Shown here one piece after another: positions 32,617 through 46,000 of a DNA stretch of 64,000 nt (position 1 is the stretch's first letter; each line of letters starts with the position of its first letter). A program made the position numbers and the translations under genes. The notes under the pieces are model-generated. The model was not told the origin of the DNA, did not search any database, and was given only the letters and a program-made list of their open reading frames with translations. Location: positions 627,252 to 691,251 of the forward strand of contig LNKV01000020.1 in NCBI GenBank assembly GCA_001465935.1. The letters run 5' to 3'. Source of the DNA: Clarireedia homoeocarpa (taxonomy: Eukaryota; Ascomycota; Leotiomycetes; Helotiales; Rutstroemiaceae).

Positions 32617-35549
32617 TGTGTATGTGTTATGATTAAGGTCGAGGTAGGTTGAGGTCGAGGTGTTGTGCAAAATGTGGAAGAAGGTATCAAGAAACCTTTT
32701 CTAGAATGGTGCAGGACCGTTTCTTTTAGTAATCGGGTGTGAGGTTTATATGGTCAAAATAAATTGGATCCCAGACGAAATCTCGACCGGAGAAATAAAA
32801 GGATTAGTCGACCGATTCGGCGGTGATTATGTGAGGTTTACACCTTGCTGATTCACAAAAGGTCAAGCAAGGGTTCCACCGCGGGCTTTAGTCGAGTCCT
32901 TTCGGATTGGTAAGTTTTTAACTCCGCAATGCGTTCATTAAAAATAACAATGTATGTAATCAGCTGCTATTCCCGACGCAGCATCGATGCACAAAGCAAT
33001 GTGTGGGTGAGTGGATGAGTGGGCGAGTGGATGAATGGATGAATGCAATTCCGGTCTGTGAAAAGATGGAAAATCGGAGCGGAAGAGGGAGTGGTTCGGA
33101 ATGTTTTATAACCTTATGGATATGTATGAATGTAGGAGGCATATGTGTGTATGTGTGTATGTGTGTATGCATGTATGCATGTTACTGAGCGGCGGGGCAT
33201 GGATCAAGAGCAGGCAGGCAGAGCACAAAGGATGGAAGCTTTCCAGGAAAACAAGACGGCTTGAGACCTTGGCAAGGACCAAGGACCAGAAGTAGAATAA
33301 GGTGTACGGCACATGCAAATGCAAAAATCGAGGCAGAAATAGTAGATTTCGAATCGTTGCCATCGATGGTGGATATCTATGACGCAGAGTAGTTCTTATT
33401 TCTCAGTCGTGCTAGCAGAGCTAGAGCTGAACGAAGAGTAGTGTGGGCCGCTTGCTTCGTCTGTTGGTCTCCTTTCGGGCTTCCATCCCTCTCGGACGTA
33501 GGTTTGCGTGTGCTTATTCCGGTCCGTTTGGTTCGTGTCAATACTTGTCTTGCCCAATTCTGCAAGCTTGCCATTTGCTCGCTAGTGGTGCCGATATTTA
33601 CGAGCATGCTCGGGGTAGGGGTGAGGTTGATATTCCTTCGTATATCAAAAAGTATATTCACAAGTATATGTACGACTAGATGTGCGAAGTATGCGATGGT
33701 CTACTTACTGTATGTACTTGGGTAGCATTGTGTACAAGTAGCACCATGTACATGTGAAGGCAACGTGGAGGAGGTGGTAGGTAGTGGGTGGTAGGTGCTA
33801 GGTGCTAGGTGGTAGCTACTGGACTTACTTTACATGCCTCGCTGCACTGCGTCCAGGGCTGGCCGCTTTAACCCTTCGGCGGCGCCCTCCTTTCTCCCCC
33901 CTCTTTCTCCCCCTCCCGCCCTCCTCCCCCTCCCCCTCCAAGGAAAAGCAAACTCTCATGGGTTTGTGGCTCTCCATCAAGGAAGGAAGGAATGTTTATG
34001 CTGCATAGACCGTATACTGCCCAGTTGTGGTGTTGACAGTTTGTCTCGATATCCCAAGCTTTGCGCTCAAGCTCTCGTAAGCAGGACTCTTTTTATCTGG
34101 CCGGATCCATTGCAAGTTCCAAAGCAATCCTACCTCTGTACTCGATCTTTTCCCGTTTACCCAATAAAGTAGTTGTTTATTTGGGGCCATCCATGGTGAC
34201 CTGAAATTTCGTGGTTGTTTGGTCCTCCCTCCTTATCCCCCTTATCCCCCTTATCCCCCTTATCCCGCACGAAAGGGCAAGTATTGCCTGGTACTACTAG
34301 AACTACTCATTCTCACTCACAGGGCTGAGTGGGAGCCAGCGCCGAGTACTCAGACAATGGTGGATACTTTTCCTAGGATGTGAAATTTGCAATGGAAATT
34401 CCTCTGGAGTCCGCAATTGCGAAAAGATGAGTGAGCGCGAGAGACGGAAGTTTGCTGTTCCGTTCGCTCAATTCATCCGCCCGACTCGCTGTCAAACGGC
34501 AGAATGGGTGAGGGAGTGAATTGATCGTCCATGTCCATCACCACACCACCCCACCACATCACCACATCACCACATCACCAGCACCACGCCGCTCGCTCAT
34601 GGATCTAGATTACGGCTGCCGGTGCCTTACCCACAAATACCGGCGTGTGTGTTGGATATCTATCTTGCAGCCCGATCTGGTGTGATCTGGATCGTTCCAT
34701 CTCAATCTAATCACCGATTTATCTGATCTTTAGGTCATCAATAGCTCGAGCGCACAGCAGCGTTTCTGCTTCGAGCAAGGCGAGAAAAGCACATGTGGAC
34801 TATGGACACCAAGTAGTGTAGTTAAGTGACGTGCCAGTGTACCGACCTTCCTCATTACATCTCTATGTACAAAGTAAGTGTCAAATTGGGCAGCATGTAG
34901 ACTGGTATAACGTCGAACTTTCTCATCTCTCCCATCCATCACCGAAATCTTGTTAACATTTGGTATAGTTCTAGCTTTTCGGGAGAGTCCGCGGATATTG
35001 GTCGGAACTGTTGGTTTTCCGCTTCCCGTCCTACCCTGCCCACTACTCCTCGGGATAGTATATCCGCAGGTGTTGGGAAAATTCTAACATGATAATCCAA
35101 AGTTCCAAACAAGTCATATGCCATCTTAAAGCCGAGAGCTACGGAAACCCGACATTTCTTCAACTGCCATCGCCGTCGCCGTCCACGGTGGTTGTGGTAG
35201 TCCACTGATATCGCTGTCCATCTATCTCTATCTCTCGCATGGGCGAGTGACGAGCGCATAATCCCATCTACGAGGTATGGTCATGGTGGTTTGCATCACC
35301 AACGTTCGAATTTTGCATCACCAACCGTCGAATTTGGCACATCAACTTATCTTAACCAATATTATTCCTGCGGGCGCCAACGGTATCAAACCTGGGGATC
35401 AAACGAAGTGTGACCTCATGAAGAAAATCCCTCAGATCTCCAGGGGGGATGTTCTCCGTACTTCGTAGCCTTGAGTGACTTAATTGTTCTTATGGAAGTG
35501 GTGATTATGAGCATCAGACAATTACTCCCCTTCGTACAAACAGATTCGT
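32617..35549. other. Upstream gap of the Zn2Cys6 gene
   Basis: About 2.9 kb without a supported gene. Repeats: GTGA/GGATGA (33005-33045), TGTATG (33140-33182), GGTAGGTGCTAGGTGCTA (33777-33815), a 9-bp TTATCCCCC array x4 (34233-34266) and CACCACATCACCACATC (34545-34580). A minus-strand frame at 33377-33661 (94 codons) is moderately protein-like but has no known domain. Confidence 0.5.
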
Positions 35550-36296
35550 TTACCCCCGGCAGCATGTCGGCTTACCTCCTGACTTCCCTGGGCTGAAAGA
35601 CTCGGAAGTTGTGATGCTCCGATGGCCCGACCGAACTACGCACTTACTTGCATGCTCCCACATTTCTCCAAGGACGCGCCAATGGAAGTGGCTGAGGTTA
35701 TTCGCACGTCGTAATCTACTGGCTTTCGGATCCGGATCCTTCATCTTCTCGCATAACTCGCACAATTATTATGTGCGGCTTCGGAAACTCCTTGGAAAAC
35801 GGCAACACTTTGACGGCCACCTCGTCGACATGGAAAACTTGCTCCGTACAGAAGATTGTCCCCCACGCCACTTTACATAAAGCAGCGCTTAGTCAGGTCA
35901 TTCATCGCTCCATGAATCCTAGTCGTAGTTTGTGAAGCCCTGCTCTTGATCTTTGAATAGCGCTGGCAATCTAGATGCCATTCTGAGATCGCTTAGCGAA
36001 AGCGTAACTTAGGCGGAACCTGCTATGAAACATCTCGGATCACCAGACTGTTATCATCAGTGCCAACTTTGGTCGCAAATTCTTGGGTTTGAGAACTTGA
36101 CGTCCAAATTATTGAGATCGTTTTTTGCCTTCAGTGCGGACACTTGTCCTGTCCGCACGTACGTACACCCTTGAGCTTCCTTCTGGCACTGCCTCAGAGC
36201 TGAAAGCCAAGTCAGGTTGGCCTCCTTAAATTCGTTTCCCAAGACGAGCAAGAAGACATGCCAATTAGCCAAGCTGAGTTCAAAATCAAGATGTAT
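35550..36296 (-). pseudogene. Possible decayed coding segment, unknown family
   Basis: Minus-strand translation shows protein-like blocks cut by stops: WLSALRQCQKEAQGCTYV, MASRLPALFKDQEQGFTNYD, ALLYVKWRGGQSSVRSKF and LCELCEKMKDPDPKASRL lie in one frame from about 36272 to 35550 with some eight stops between them. Several stops could come from CAG, CAA or CGA by C-to-T change, as in the 15-kb pseudogene, but not all are clean and a second frame is also partly open. I do not recognise the family. The call rests on composition only. Confidence 0.3.
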
Positions 36297-36942
36297 GGAA
36301 GCTCAGTCAGTCTCTGATGCTTCCGTTAGGCACTGCCCCTTACCCTAAGAGCGGGATTACTTGGCACACGATACCTTGTGCTGTCGCGTGATTTGGTTGC
36401 TCGTCTTTTCTATGCGATGGTTCTGTATCTTCATGCAACTACAAAATTCCATAGAAAAGAGGTTAGGCTGTTGATCTCCTCCTCTCAGTTACAATCAAGT
36501 CGACTTTCTTATGGGTAGGTCTAGTTGATACGAACGCTAGCTTGGGGTTACATTTCGACCATGCATGCAGTTTGTGCTGTTATTCATCATGGTTACTCAG
36601 CATAGCTCGAACTTTACTCATCGACTTCACATATGATTTATCCCAGATCAATCAATATCAAGTAGTGGAGGTAACATGATGCATGTACGAACCATGATCT
36701 TTCGCAGGCTCCAGACATTCTCAATTCACCTTTCCCTGGGCTTGCCGGTTGCCGACCGGATCCTTTATGGCTTCGAGAACACACTTGATGAGTCTGCATG
36801 GTAAGAATAATTCTTGGTGAGTCCATTTGCCACGGCATTCACTGTGAAATTCTGTGTAGTTCACCGAAAAAACAACGCCTAAACTTCTATTGCTATATCT
36901 GCATAAAATGTATACCCATGGTCACCTAGCCTCTTGCTATCC

Positions 36943-37846
36943 CTATTGTTCATCACCGGAACGATGACTGCTACGTCCCCCAACGCCACGAGCACGTCGC
37001 TCCAACTTCCTCTCTCTCTGCCTTGCCAACCCGTTGGTCAGCCTACTTTTACTAGTTTTTTCAAATGCTATTTTTGCTGCGTCCCGACTCAATTTATTCT
37101 TCGCATCATGGGTCTCCCCATCTTTATGCATCTTTCCAAAGATCATAGATCCGGCATCCGAGCTGTCATCATGCACCACCTCATCTTGCGAGATGTTCCG
37201 CTTGCGCCTACCTGAATCAGACGATCCGGCAGTCATTGTCCTCTGTAATGAGGGCCGTAGAGGAATGGAAATTCCGCCAGACTCGTTAATATTTCTAAGT
37301 GCGAGCCATTCTTGGACAGCCGGCCTCTTTGTTGCAGCTTTCCAAGCTTTCCATCGCTTTGTGATATTCCTTGATCACTGGGTCTTTCTCGAATTCCCTC
37401 ACTGTATTGCGAATTGCGCGATAATTGACCACTTCGCTGCTCTGAGAAAGCTGGTCGAGCCTGCTGGTGTTATCTGGTTCGGCACGCTGCTTTTTGGCGC
37501 TGGCGATGCTGCTTTCTGCGGTTCCGGACTTTTGCTTTGGGGGCTCGGGCTTCTTAGAGCCCTTAGAGTCCTTAGAGTCCTTAGACCTACCAGTTCTACG
37601 ACTTTCTGCTTTCTGCGGGCATGGTGTTTTTGAGGTTTGTTTATGTAGCGAAGGTTCTGGAAGTTTAGATTCTTGAGAGCTGGCGCTTTTGAGTGGTGTC
37701 TGAGTAATGCTCTGTTTATCTTTGCTGTGCTGCTCTTGTGTTTGTGTTGAATATGTGATTGAATGTTGGATGATGTGAGAGTATCGAGGCCATTGCAACA
37801 GCACTTTATATATGCTCCCTAAAAGCAAAGCACTCGTGCGATCCAC
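36943..37846 (-). CDS. Lys/Ser-rich protein, gene model unresolved
   Basis: Two overlapping minus-strand frames look coding. The upstream frame (37846-37295) begins MDRTSALLL and becomes Lys/Ser/Pro-rich with repeated SKDSKDSKGS; the downstream frame is open from about 37366 to 36943 (RWKAWKAATKRPAVQEW, then RRKRNISQDEVVHDDSS and a basic end). One join that fits phase uses GTGAGG at the codon after RNT and an AAAG acceptor before RW, a 46-nt intron, but no branch site is obvious. A TATATAAA lies inside the first frame (near 37805-37812, minus strand), which would place transcription downstream of the ATG at 37846. So the start and splice are uncertain; it could also be a frameshifted relic. 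Composition suggests a nuclear protein. Confidence 0.38.
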
Positions 37847-39141
37847 TAATGTTACTATTCATCTCTACTGTCCAAGTTCAAACCTTAGCATCGTATAACA
37901 TACATCACCTTCGAGATCAATAGTGGCATTCAGATTTTCCCCACTACGACACACCTCCATTTAGAAACTTCGTATATATTAGGTCGACGTCCAGCCATAT
38001 TTACGTTGTGCTCGTCGACTCATCCGACCCTCAATCTTTATCAGTTAGGCAGATGTCCCGTCTAGTGACAGTCTCCAACTGGGGAATTGTCTCGTCTAGT
38101 ACATGTCCAAGGCCTCGTCTACTGAGAACATCTCTCCATTAGGAAGATTATCTCGTATAGGGATAATATGAGGCCTCACCTTCTCTTTGGCAATTTCAAG
38201 TTTCGGTATACACACTACACGACGCTACAAACCACTACACGACACGACACGACACGACACTACAACTAAACACTCTTATCCATCATCCCTCTCCATCTCC
38301 ATCTCAATCTGATCATATTTCCCATCCCCAACCTCGCTACGTACCCTTCTACTTCCCTAACCCCTTTACCTCCCCCCCCCAACCTCCTCCCTACGTACCC
38401 TTTTACTTCTCTAACCCCTTTACCTCCCCCTCCTACCTACCCCACTCAAACACCCAACCCACCCCCCAATCACCCCAACCCCCTTCCACCCCACCCACCA
38501 GCCCCGCGCAAGACCATCCATGTTCCAAAAACAACTTCAGCACTACTTACTTATCCCTACTCTCCTATCGGAAGCAAGCCTCGCGGGTTCCGCTCGCACA
38601 TACATACATACATACATACATACATACAGAGCATACCCACCAGCTCGCTGCAGAGGGAAGGGAAGGGAAAGAGAGGCGAGGCGAGGCGCGGCGCGGGCCG
38701 CTTTTGTAGATGCAGGGTTTGTTGCGCAATGGAGGGAAGGGTGAAGGTGTGAAGTGCTTTATGGAATGTATGGTATTAGCAGGGGTGATGAGACGAGATG
38801 AGATAGGAGGACTGACTGCTGTGGTCAGCGAATCTGCGACTGTTCTATGCTGTTTTCCATTTTTACTTGGATGCGAGTCGAATGGGGATGATACGATGTA
38901 ACACGCTGGATGGACGGACAGATCAGATAGATATTATGGTATCATATCTCACCATCAAATGGACCATTTACTCACATGTCTAACATGTAGACTAATGTGA
39001 GCGCAAAATGTCGCATGTAGGATTTTGTTGACTCCTGCTAAAGCCATACCATTCATGACTCAACCTGCTTCATATCGCTATACATGAATTAACCCCTATC
39101 CATTCTATATACAAATCCCATTCCATCACCAGGCATCAAAA
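37847..39141. other. Intergenic with ACACG and CATA repeats
   Basis: 1.3 kb without a supported gene. Contains CACGACA (38236-38266), pyrimidine-rich duplicated blocks (ACGTACCCTTCTACTTCCCTAACCCC and its variant, 38339-38430) and CATA (38602-38629). The segment near 38300-38510 is almost free of G on the plus strand. Confidence 0.55.
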
Positions 39142-42100
39142 CTACGACCTCGGACTCCTCAAAAAGCCCACGACACCCGCACACCACCCGACCAACTCCC
39201 CCAACCTCTGCCCTTCCCTCTCTTGCTGATCCCTCCACTCTTTAAGCGCGCCCTTCAACTCCTCGCTCCCCATCACCTCTTCATTGTGGATTTTGAGAAA
39301 AACCGCCATCCACGCCTGCACCAATTCGTAGTCGAGTTTCTGCGCCAGCCGTGCTGTGAGTGCGTGGACGAAATGTACTAGCTCGTTTGTTGTGGGCGAG
39401 AGGTAGCGGATCTCGAGGTCTGCCGTGGAGGGGGAGAGGGTTTTGAGGTGGGTTATGAAGGGGGTGTCTGGGGTTTGATGTTAGTATATTGTGAGAGGTA
39501 GGGGAGGTGCAGGAAGAGGGAAACTTACAATCTCCCGAGTCGCTGCCAGCACGGAGAGTGCTGGTGAAAGTGCCTTCTGCAGCGACATGATCGAGTTTCA
39601 TAATTCGAGATCGCTCAGCTGCGTTATCGGTTGTTTTCTCTTCAGGCGCGGTTGTATTAGACATTGATGAATCGATGGATGGGAGGAAGAAGGGTGCCTT
39701 TTCGGGAAGTTTAGGTGCTTCGGTTGGCTTGTTGCGGGCTCGGATGAGGTCGAGATGTAGGAGGGTTTGCCATCTGCTTTTAGGGACAACGCTGAGTGTC
39801 ATCATGTCTTTGCTTAGTTGATCGACGGATATGGTTGGAGCGGCGTCTTCATCTTCATGCGACGCCTCTTCGAATGCACCGTCGAGGACGTTGTGACCTC
39901 CTTCACCAGATACTGTTGGAGCTGCGAGGGATGCGATCTCTTTCTCAGAAATGTGTCGTGTAGGAACATGTGTAAAGAGTGTCTTGTTATTCCAGATGTT
40001 CACACCTACTTGACCTTCGCAAGTCGTGGCAAGAAACTCGCCAGTTCCGGAGAATGCTAGAGCAGTACATTGACTTTCCATGCGCATAGCATCGATTAGA
40101 TGACCCGTTGGTAGATCCCATACTCGAATCACCGAGTCTTTCGACGCAGCAATGACCCATCTTCCATCATTAGAAAAGCACATGTCATTGATTCCACCTT
40201 GACACCCCCACAATTCTCTAATGGTTTTCTTGGTTTCAATATCCACAATTCGGATTGACAGATCGTCGCAGGATACGGCAATGAGATCATTCGGTGCATG
40301 ATATCTTATTCCGGTGATTGATGCCATAGGAAACCAATCAATCTCGTCTACCAAATTGCCCGTTCCAAATTCCCAGAACTTAATTTTGCCATCCAGAGAG
40401 CAACTTATGATGTTTCGATTTAACGAGTCGACCACCACGCCAGTGACAGCCTTTTTGTGTTTGCCAAGTCCAGGCTGATATTTGGTTTCAGACAAGGAAG
40501 ATATTTCCACGCCACTCTCAGCAGCCTGCAATTGTTTGATCTTGAGTTTCCTCGCTTGCGCAGGAGTAAGTTTTGAGGGGTAGCGCTGTCGGTGATGTCC
40601 AGATTGTAGATTGAACATATCAATGCCACCGAGTTCCGAACCAACTACGGCAAAAGTTCCACACGGACTTATTGCCACACTTCGAACATTTCCACCATCT
40701 CCAGTCTCAAACGCCCAGCGCCCTGCTTTCTTTCGTCCCCAGAACCATGTGCGAGCATACTTATCATTGCGATGACCTGTTACAACACTTTCCCACCCTG
40801 TGACCCCACTTGCTGTAGCGTCCGTAGCCTTCTTCTGGACGTTGCCCTTTTGCCATATCGCACCAGTTCCAGGATGCGCTCCCATTCCACCGTCGCGATT
40901 TAGAGACGAAGCTAAGCAAACGATTTCTGGTGCTTTGAGGTCTTCGAGTGTTGTGCTAGGCTCATTCGCTAGACTGGAATGCGCAAGTATACCCATCTTC
41001 TTCGCTTTCTTCCGAATGTTGCCTTGGCTCAATTCTGTGCTCTGACCATCTCTCCTAAGACTCCAACCCCACAAGCTTCTATCTTTTCCAGCACTGAGTA
41101 GCCACTTTCCTCCCGCATCCGCACCATCTGAATCACTAGGCAAGAATTGTAGGTGGGTAACTGGCGCAGCGTGGCCACTTCGAGCATGGAGAATATGGGG
41201 TATCGGAGAATAAGGGGTTTCATCGAAGATCCAAGATTTCAAAGAATTGTCTAGTCCACTGGTCACAATAACAGGTTGCCCAGATAAAAATTCGATCTTA
41301 CTTACACCTCCACCAACAGTCGCGCCAGAATTCGAAGGGGGATTGTGAGCGCCTCTGAGTACTCCCATGATCCTTCCACCACCGTTAAGATCCCAGAAGG
41401 TAACGTCGCCATTTTCAGGTCCTGCTGTCGCCATCACTCCAGGTTTCTTGCCATCCTCTCCTGCACCCATATCATCAGTTCGAAAAGAGATTGACTTGAT
41501 AGTAGACCCGGATACTCCACCATTCAGTTGTATAATGGCTTTATCCGTGCGCACATTGTGAATGGTTAGCGGTCCCTTGGAATATGCGATGGCAAGTAGC
41601 GATAGCGCGGGGGTTGGCTGCAGAGCCGTAACAGCACCGCAATCTGGGCCCGGTGGGAGGAGGGTATAGATCAATTTTCCAGAACTAACATTCCAAATCT
41701 CCACCCCGCCATCCTTTCTTCCTGCGAAGATTTTGTTTAAATATGTCGGCATGTTGCATATTCCTCCAGTGAGTTCATTCCCACCCTTTTGCGCAGCTAC
41801 AGTATGGAGAGTCGTGTAATGTTCATACGTTGCAGTCTTCCAAACCTCTATCCTCGTTGAACAACATCCTACTATCCAAGTGCCGAAGACAAGGAGCTGA
41901 TGTATCGGCTCGTTTAGGTCCGCAGGTATTGGGATTTCCTCGATTCGTTTTCCCCGTTTGAAGACGCAAAGACCCTGTTGCCCATTGTTCTCCTCCCCCC
42001 CCCATGCCGCAAAAACCCTGTCCTTCCATGCGATTGTCGCTGTAATATCTGCAGGTGTTTGGGGTCTCGTAAGGAAAACTAGGTTAAGTCCTCTTTTGAG

Positions 42101-42378
42101 GTCATATGTTTGCAGGCACCGTCCGACAGACGTTGTGATCTGAAATGTAGTTTTACCAAGTGATATCGAGGTAAAAGGAACAGGAGTTGAAGACACCAAA
42201 CCGATTGTCTTTATACAATCAGCAATACTCACATAATGGGGTAGATTAGGGGACAAACACGAAACGGAGTGAAAATGCGCGATTCTGTCGCACTCTTTTT
42301 TGGCGCATCCGAAGCATTCAGCTTTTGCCTTTTAACGATTGGACCTTCATGACCATTGGCAACCACAGATGAAGGCAT
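39142..42378 (-). CDS. UTP21: U3 snoRNP / small-subunit processome protein Utp21 (WDR36)
   Basis: Three exons (42378-42259, 42208-39529, 39467-39142; introns 50 and 61 nt) encode 1041 residues, the normal size. A short basic N-terminus (IVKRQKLNAS) ends SRIFTPFR and joins to TIGLVSSTPVPFTSI, a conserved junction. Two WD40 propellers fill residues about 45-790; clear repeats include LNKIFAGRKDGGVEIWN, SGLDNSLKSWIFD, KHKKAVTGVVVDSLNRNIISCSLDG and WVIAASKDSVIRVWDL. The WDR36/Utp21 C-terminal domain is at about 845-1041 (LSKDMMTLSVVPKSRWQTLLHLDLI; NELVHFVHALTARLAQKLDYELVQAWMAVFLKIH). It acts in the nucleolus in 18S rRNA processing. The first donor is GTTTGT, weaker than usual. It diverges from VIP1. 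Confidence 0.96.
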
Positions 42379-43093
42379 CCTGATCCACAGTGTCCTGTAA
42401 TTTACTGCAAGATTATTGATGCAATCAATTGTAGTTGTTATAGTCTCGGGTGATAAGAATCTATGCCTTTGTCTTCCTATCGAAACTTTTTTTTCCTCCA
42501 CATGAAATTAATCCTTGCACATCCGATGAGGCGGCGAGGCAGCGAAACAAGGCGCTCAGGCAGCGAGAGACGTGGGGGAGGCTTGGTTACAAAATTAGTT
42601 GTGAAGTCTTATGCCTCCCTACCCTTCTTTAATTATGTGTCAATTCTTAAAGATGTTCTGTTGATGAAGCCATTCCAGTCTCCCATCTGCCATTTTCTTT
42701 TCAATAAAGGGACTCATTATGTGCAAGGTATATATCTCTATGTCACGTGCTGCGAATATTCTTCTTCGGGTCTGTCTTCTTTCCTCCGCTTCGAAAAACG
42801 TCATCAGCTGCAAGAAATGTGTAGGCCCTACAACATTACTCGACATGCATTTCTCGTTTTTGGCCGTTTTTGGTTTGCCAGCAAGTCCATCCACCAAAAA
42901 GATCCGCATTAATGAGCCAATACTCTCACAGGCCATTTTTTTTGACTGTCTTTGCTTTGGACCTTGTTTTCGTTCTCGTTAATGCTGATCAACGTTTTAT
43001 TTCAACACAATTTTTGTGACAAGGAGGGAATGAGGGAGGACCCAGTTTATTTTGATAACTGCTGAAGTTCGGCATTAAGATAAGACAATCAAA
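42379..43093. promoter_or_regulatory. Divergent promoter region of UTP21 and VIP1
   Basis: 715 bp between the two start codons. It is T-rich near the VIP1 side (42990-43010) and has no clear TATA box. Open frames on both strands (for example 42463-42912) overlap each other and are not credible genes. Confidence 0.6.
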
Positions 43094-46000
43094 ATGGCAC
43101 AACAAGGCGAAAGTGCCCTTAAAGAAACTAATGATCCTAGTGCAGAGGCGGTGGAAGTGGGTTCTTCCTCTCGTGGCCCAGATCAACATCCTATATTAGA
43201 GGAAGAAGACGTCGCAGCTACTGGTACTACGAATAGAAGGCCATCGAGTTTTAGATTGAAAGCAAGAACAGCTTCACACAGTCTAACTTCGGCAGCTGGT
43301 ATCCACTCACTGTTGAACAGGAAAGCAAGACATGCGGAGCCGCTAGTACAGACAGATTCCAACTCCGAAAGAGCAAACATATCTATGCCATTGCCATCAC
43401 CTGGCCCGAAGCCACCGACGAGATCTCGCACATCTTCATCATACAGTCAACTCACCCAGAACGCTTTGGAAATTCTGAGACAGGGGAGGGCAAGCACAAG
43501 TAAAGAAGAATCCGCTATCGACGACAGTGATATTCCGAAAAAAAACACGCCAACAATGGCAGAAGAGTTCAAGCCAGTCCCGGATCCCGCGTTGCGCCCT
43601 CGTGCATCCATATCGGATATTGAGGGGAAACGTATGTCGGTCTCTTCCATGTATTCTTTGGCATCCGTTCGAGCAGGTGGTGCACCAAGTTCTGCCCCGT
43701 CTGTTAATGGGTCAGAGAACGGGACTCATAATACAAGAGCGACTAGTACGATAACAACAAGCAAAGGGTCGGGAATCCCACAGGCGGAAACATCAACCCT
43801 ATCTGTGACCACTTCATCTGGTGGTCAAAGTGGATCGACTGCACATCAGCTAACAGCAAGGGAAACGCCCGCTCATGCTGCGGAAATTGCAAAAAGGAAT
43901 GCTACTGCAAGAGGAGAAGCCCAGCCACGGCCTCAGCCCCCCCAGAGATCTAGAAGTCGAGCAAAAAGGCGGTTCAGTGGCAGTACAGGAGCGAGTAGCC
44001 ACAGTCCAAGCAGCGAAAGAGGTATATACATTAAGAAAGACGACGAGAATAAACCGGCTCCCTGGGGGGTTATCGGGGTATGTGCGCTTGACATCAAGGC
44101 TCGAAGTAAACCAAGTCGGAACATTTTGAATCGCTTAATCTCGAAGGGTGAGTTTGAAGTTATCGTTTTTGGAGACAAAGTGATTCTCGATGAAGAAGTT
44201 GAGAACTGGCCGATTTGTGACTTTCTGATATCCTTTTACTCGGATGGATTTCCATTGGACAAAGCGATTGCATATGTTCATGCACGCAAACCTTTCTGCG
44301 TCAATGATGTCCCGATGCAAAAGATACTATGGGATCGTAGGATATGTTTGCGAATCCTAGACAAGATCAATGTACCGACGCCGAAGCGATTAGAGGTGAA
44401 CCGGGATGGCGGCCCAGCTGTCTTGACGCCTGAGCTTGCTAAGCACCTTAAGGAAACCACTGGTGTTGTACTGGAGGGTCCAGAAGATGGCACAGGCGGG
44501 CAGATGGTTGCTCCCAAAAAGGTCGAGCTGATCGACGATGGTGATACCTTAAGTGTCGATGGTGTTCTTCTTGCCAAACCATTCGTTGAGAAGCCGGTCA
44601 GTGGTGAGGACCATAATATCTGCATCTACTACCCAAAGAGTCAAGGTGGCGGCGCCCGTAAGCTTTTCCGTAAAATTGGCAACAAGAGCTCCGAGTTTCA
44701 AGAAGATGTCACAATTCCTAGAGCAATCTTGGAGCCGGACAGCAGTTATCTCTATGAGAAGTTTATGCGCGTTGACAATGCTGAAGATGTTAAAGCCTAT
44801 ACGGTTGGGCCAAACTTCTGTCATGCTGAAACTCGCAAGTCACCAGTTGTTGACGGTCTTGTTAGGCGCAATACTCATGGAAAAGAGATTCGATACATCA
44901 CGAGCCTTACTAAAGAGGAATCCGCGATGGCATCTCGTATTGCAAACAGTTTTGGCCAGCGTGTTTGTGGTTTTGACCTTTTGCGTGCTCAGGGGAAGAG
45001 CTATGTGATTGATGTCAACGGGTGGAGTTTTGTCAAGGATAACGAAGAGTACTATGAGCAATGTGCTCGCATATTGAAGGAAATGTTCATACGCGAGAAA
45101 CAAAAGAAACAAGCAGTATCTCAACCTGCAAGTGGTGTTACTTCGCCAACTGGCGACGGAGCTGTCAGTCCTACAACTGCCCGAAAGGATTCTATGCTGA
45201 AAGACAATCATCGTTCAACTCTGCAGAACATTCTCGGCAAATCGCCCAGTATGTCAAATATGCTTCATGGACACCGACCATCGGGTACTGCTTCACCTCA
45301 AGCTGGCGCGTCTAGTGCAACCACGCCTAGAACATCGCCACCGCTCGCTGCAGAAAAGGACACGTCATCTGTCCCTACCTCAGAGCTTCTACCACCACCC
45401 GTGGTTCCTGCCTTAAGTGAAGCACCATCTCTTGCGTCTACTGTACCACCAACGCCCGCACCAGGACAAGAACAAGAATTACTGCCACCGCCAGACCCCA
45501 AACACACTTGGAAGCTGAAGGGCATGGTATCAGTTGTTCGACATGCGGATCGCACGCCAAAGCAAAAGTATAAGTATACTTTCCACACCAAGCCTTTCAT
45601 CGATCTTCTCAAGGGTCATCAGGAGGAAGTGCTACTCATCGGTGAAGCTGCTCTATATAGTGTCATGGTTGCAGTTGATGCTGCTGTGCATGAGGGTATC
45701 GAGGACCAAGAGAAGCTTCGGTCACTTAGGAATGTTTTGGTTAAGAAAGGAGGATGGGCGGGGACAAAGGTACAAATCAAGCCAATGTTCCGGAAAAGGA
45801 AGCCTGAAGAATCTTTACCTTCAGAAATAGCGCCTCCTGCCCCAGAAGACCTTCCTACTATAAGTAAAGATCTTACAAAACCGGATGACAATAAAGAATC
45901 GGACGGCCTCACGGCTGAAGATGCCGAGAAGCTCTTGAGATCGCCGACCCGCAATGACTCATTGTCCGGTGTGACCCTTTCTCGCATTACCGCAGCGGAA

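Noticed and set aside
42463..42912. 149-codon plus frame between UTP21 and VIP1
   Set aside because: Overlaps the UTP21 promoter side, is rich in Phe/Cys/Ser from T-rich DNA, and competes with equally open minus frames.
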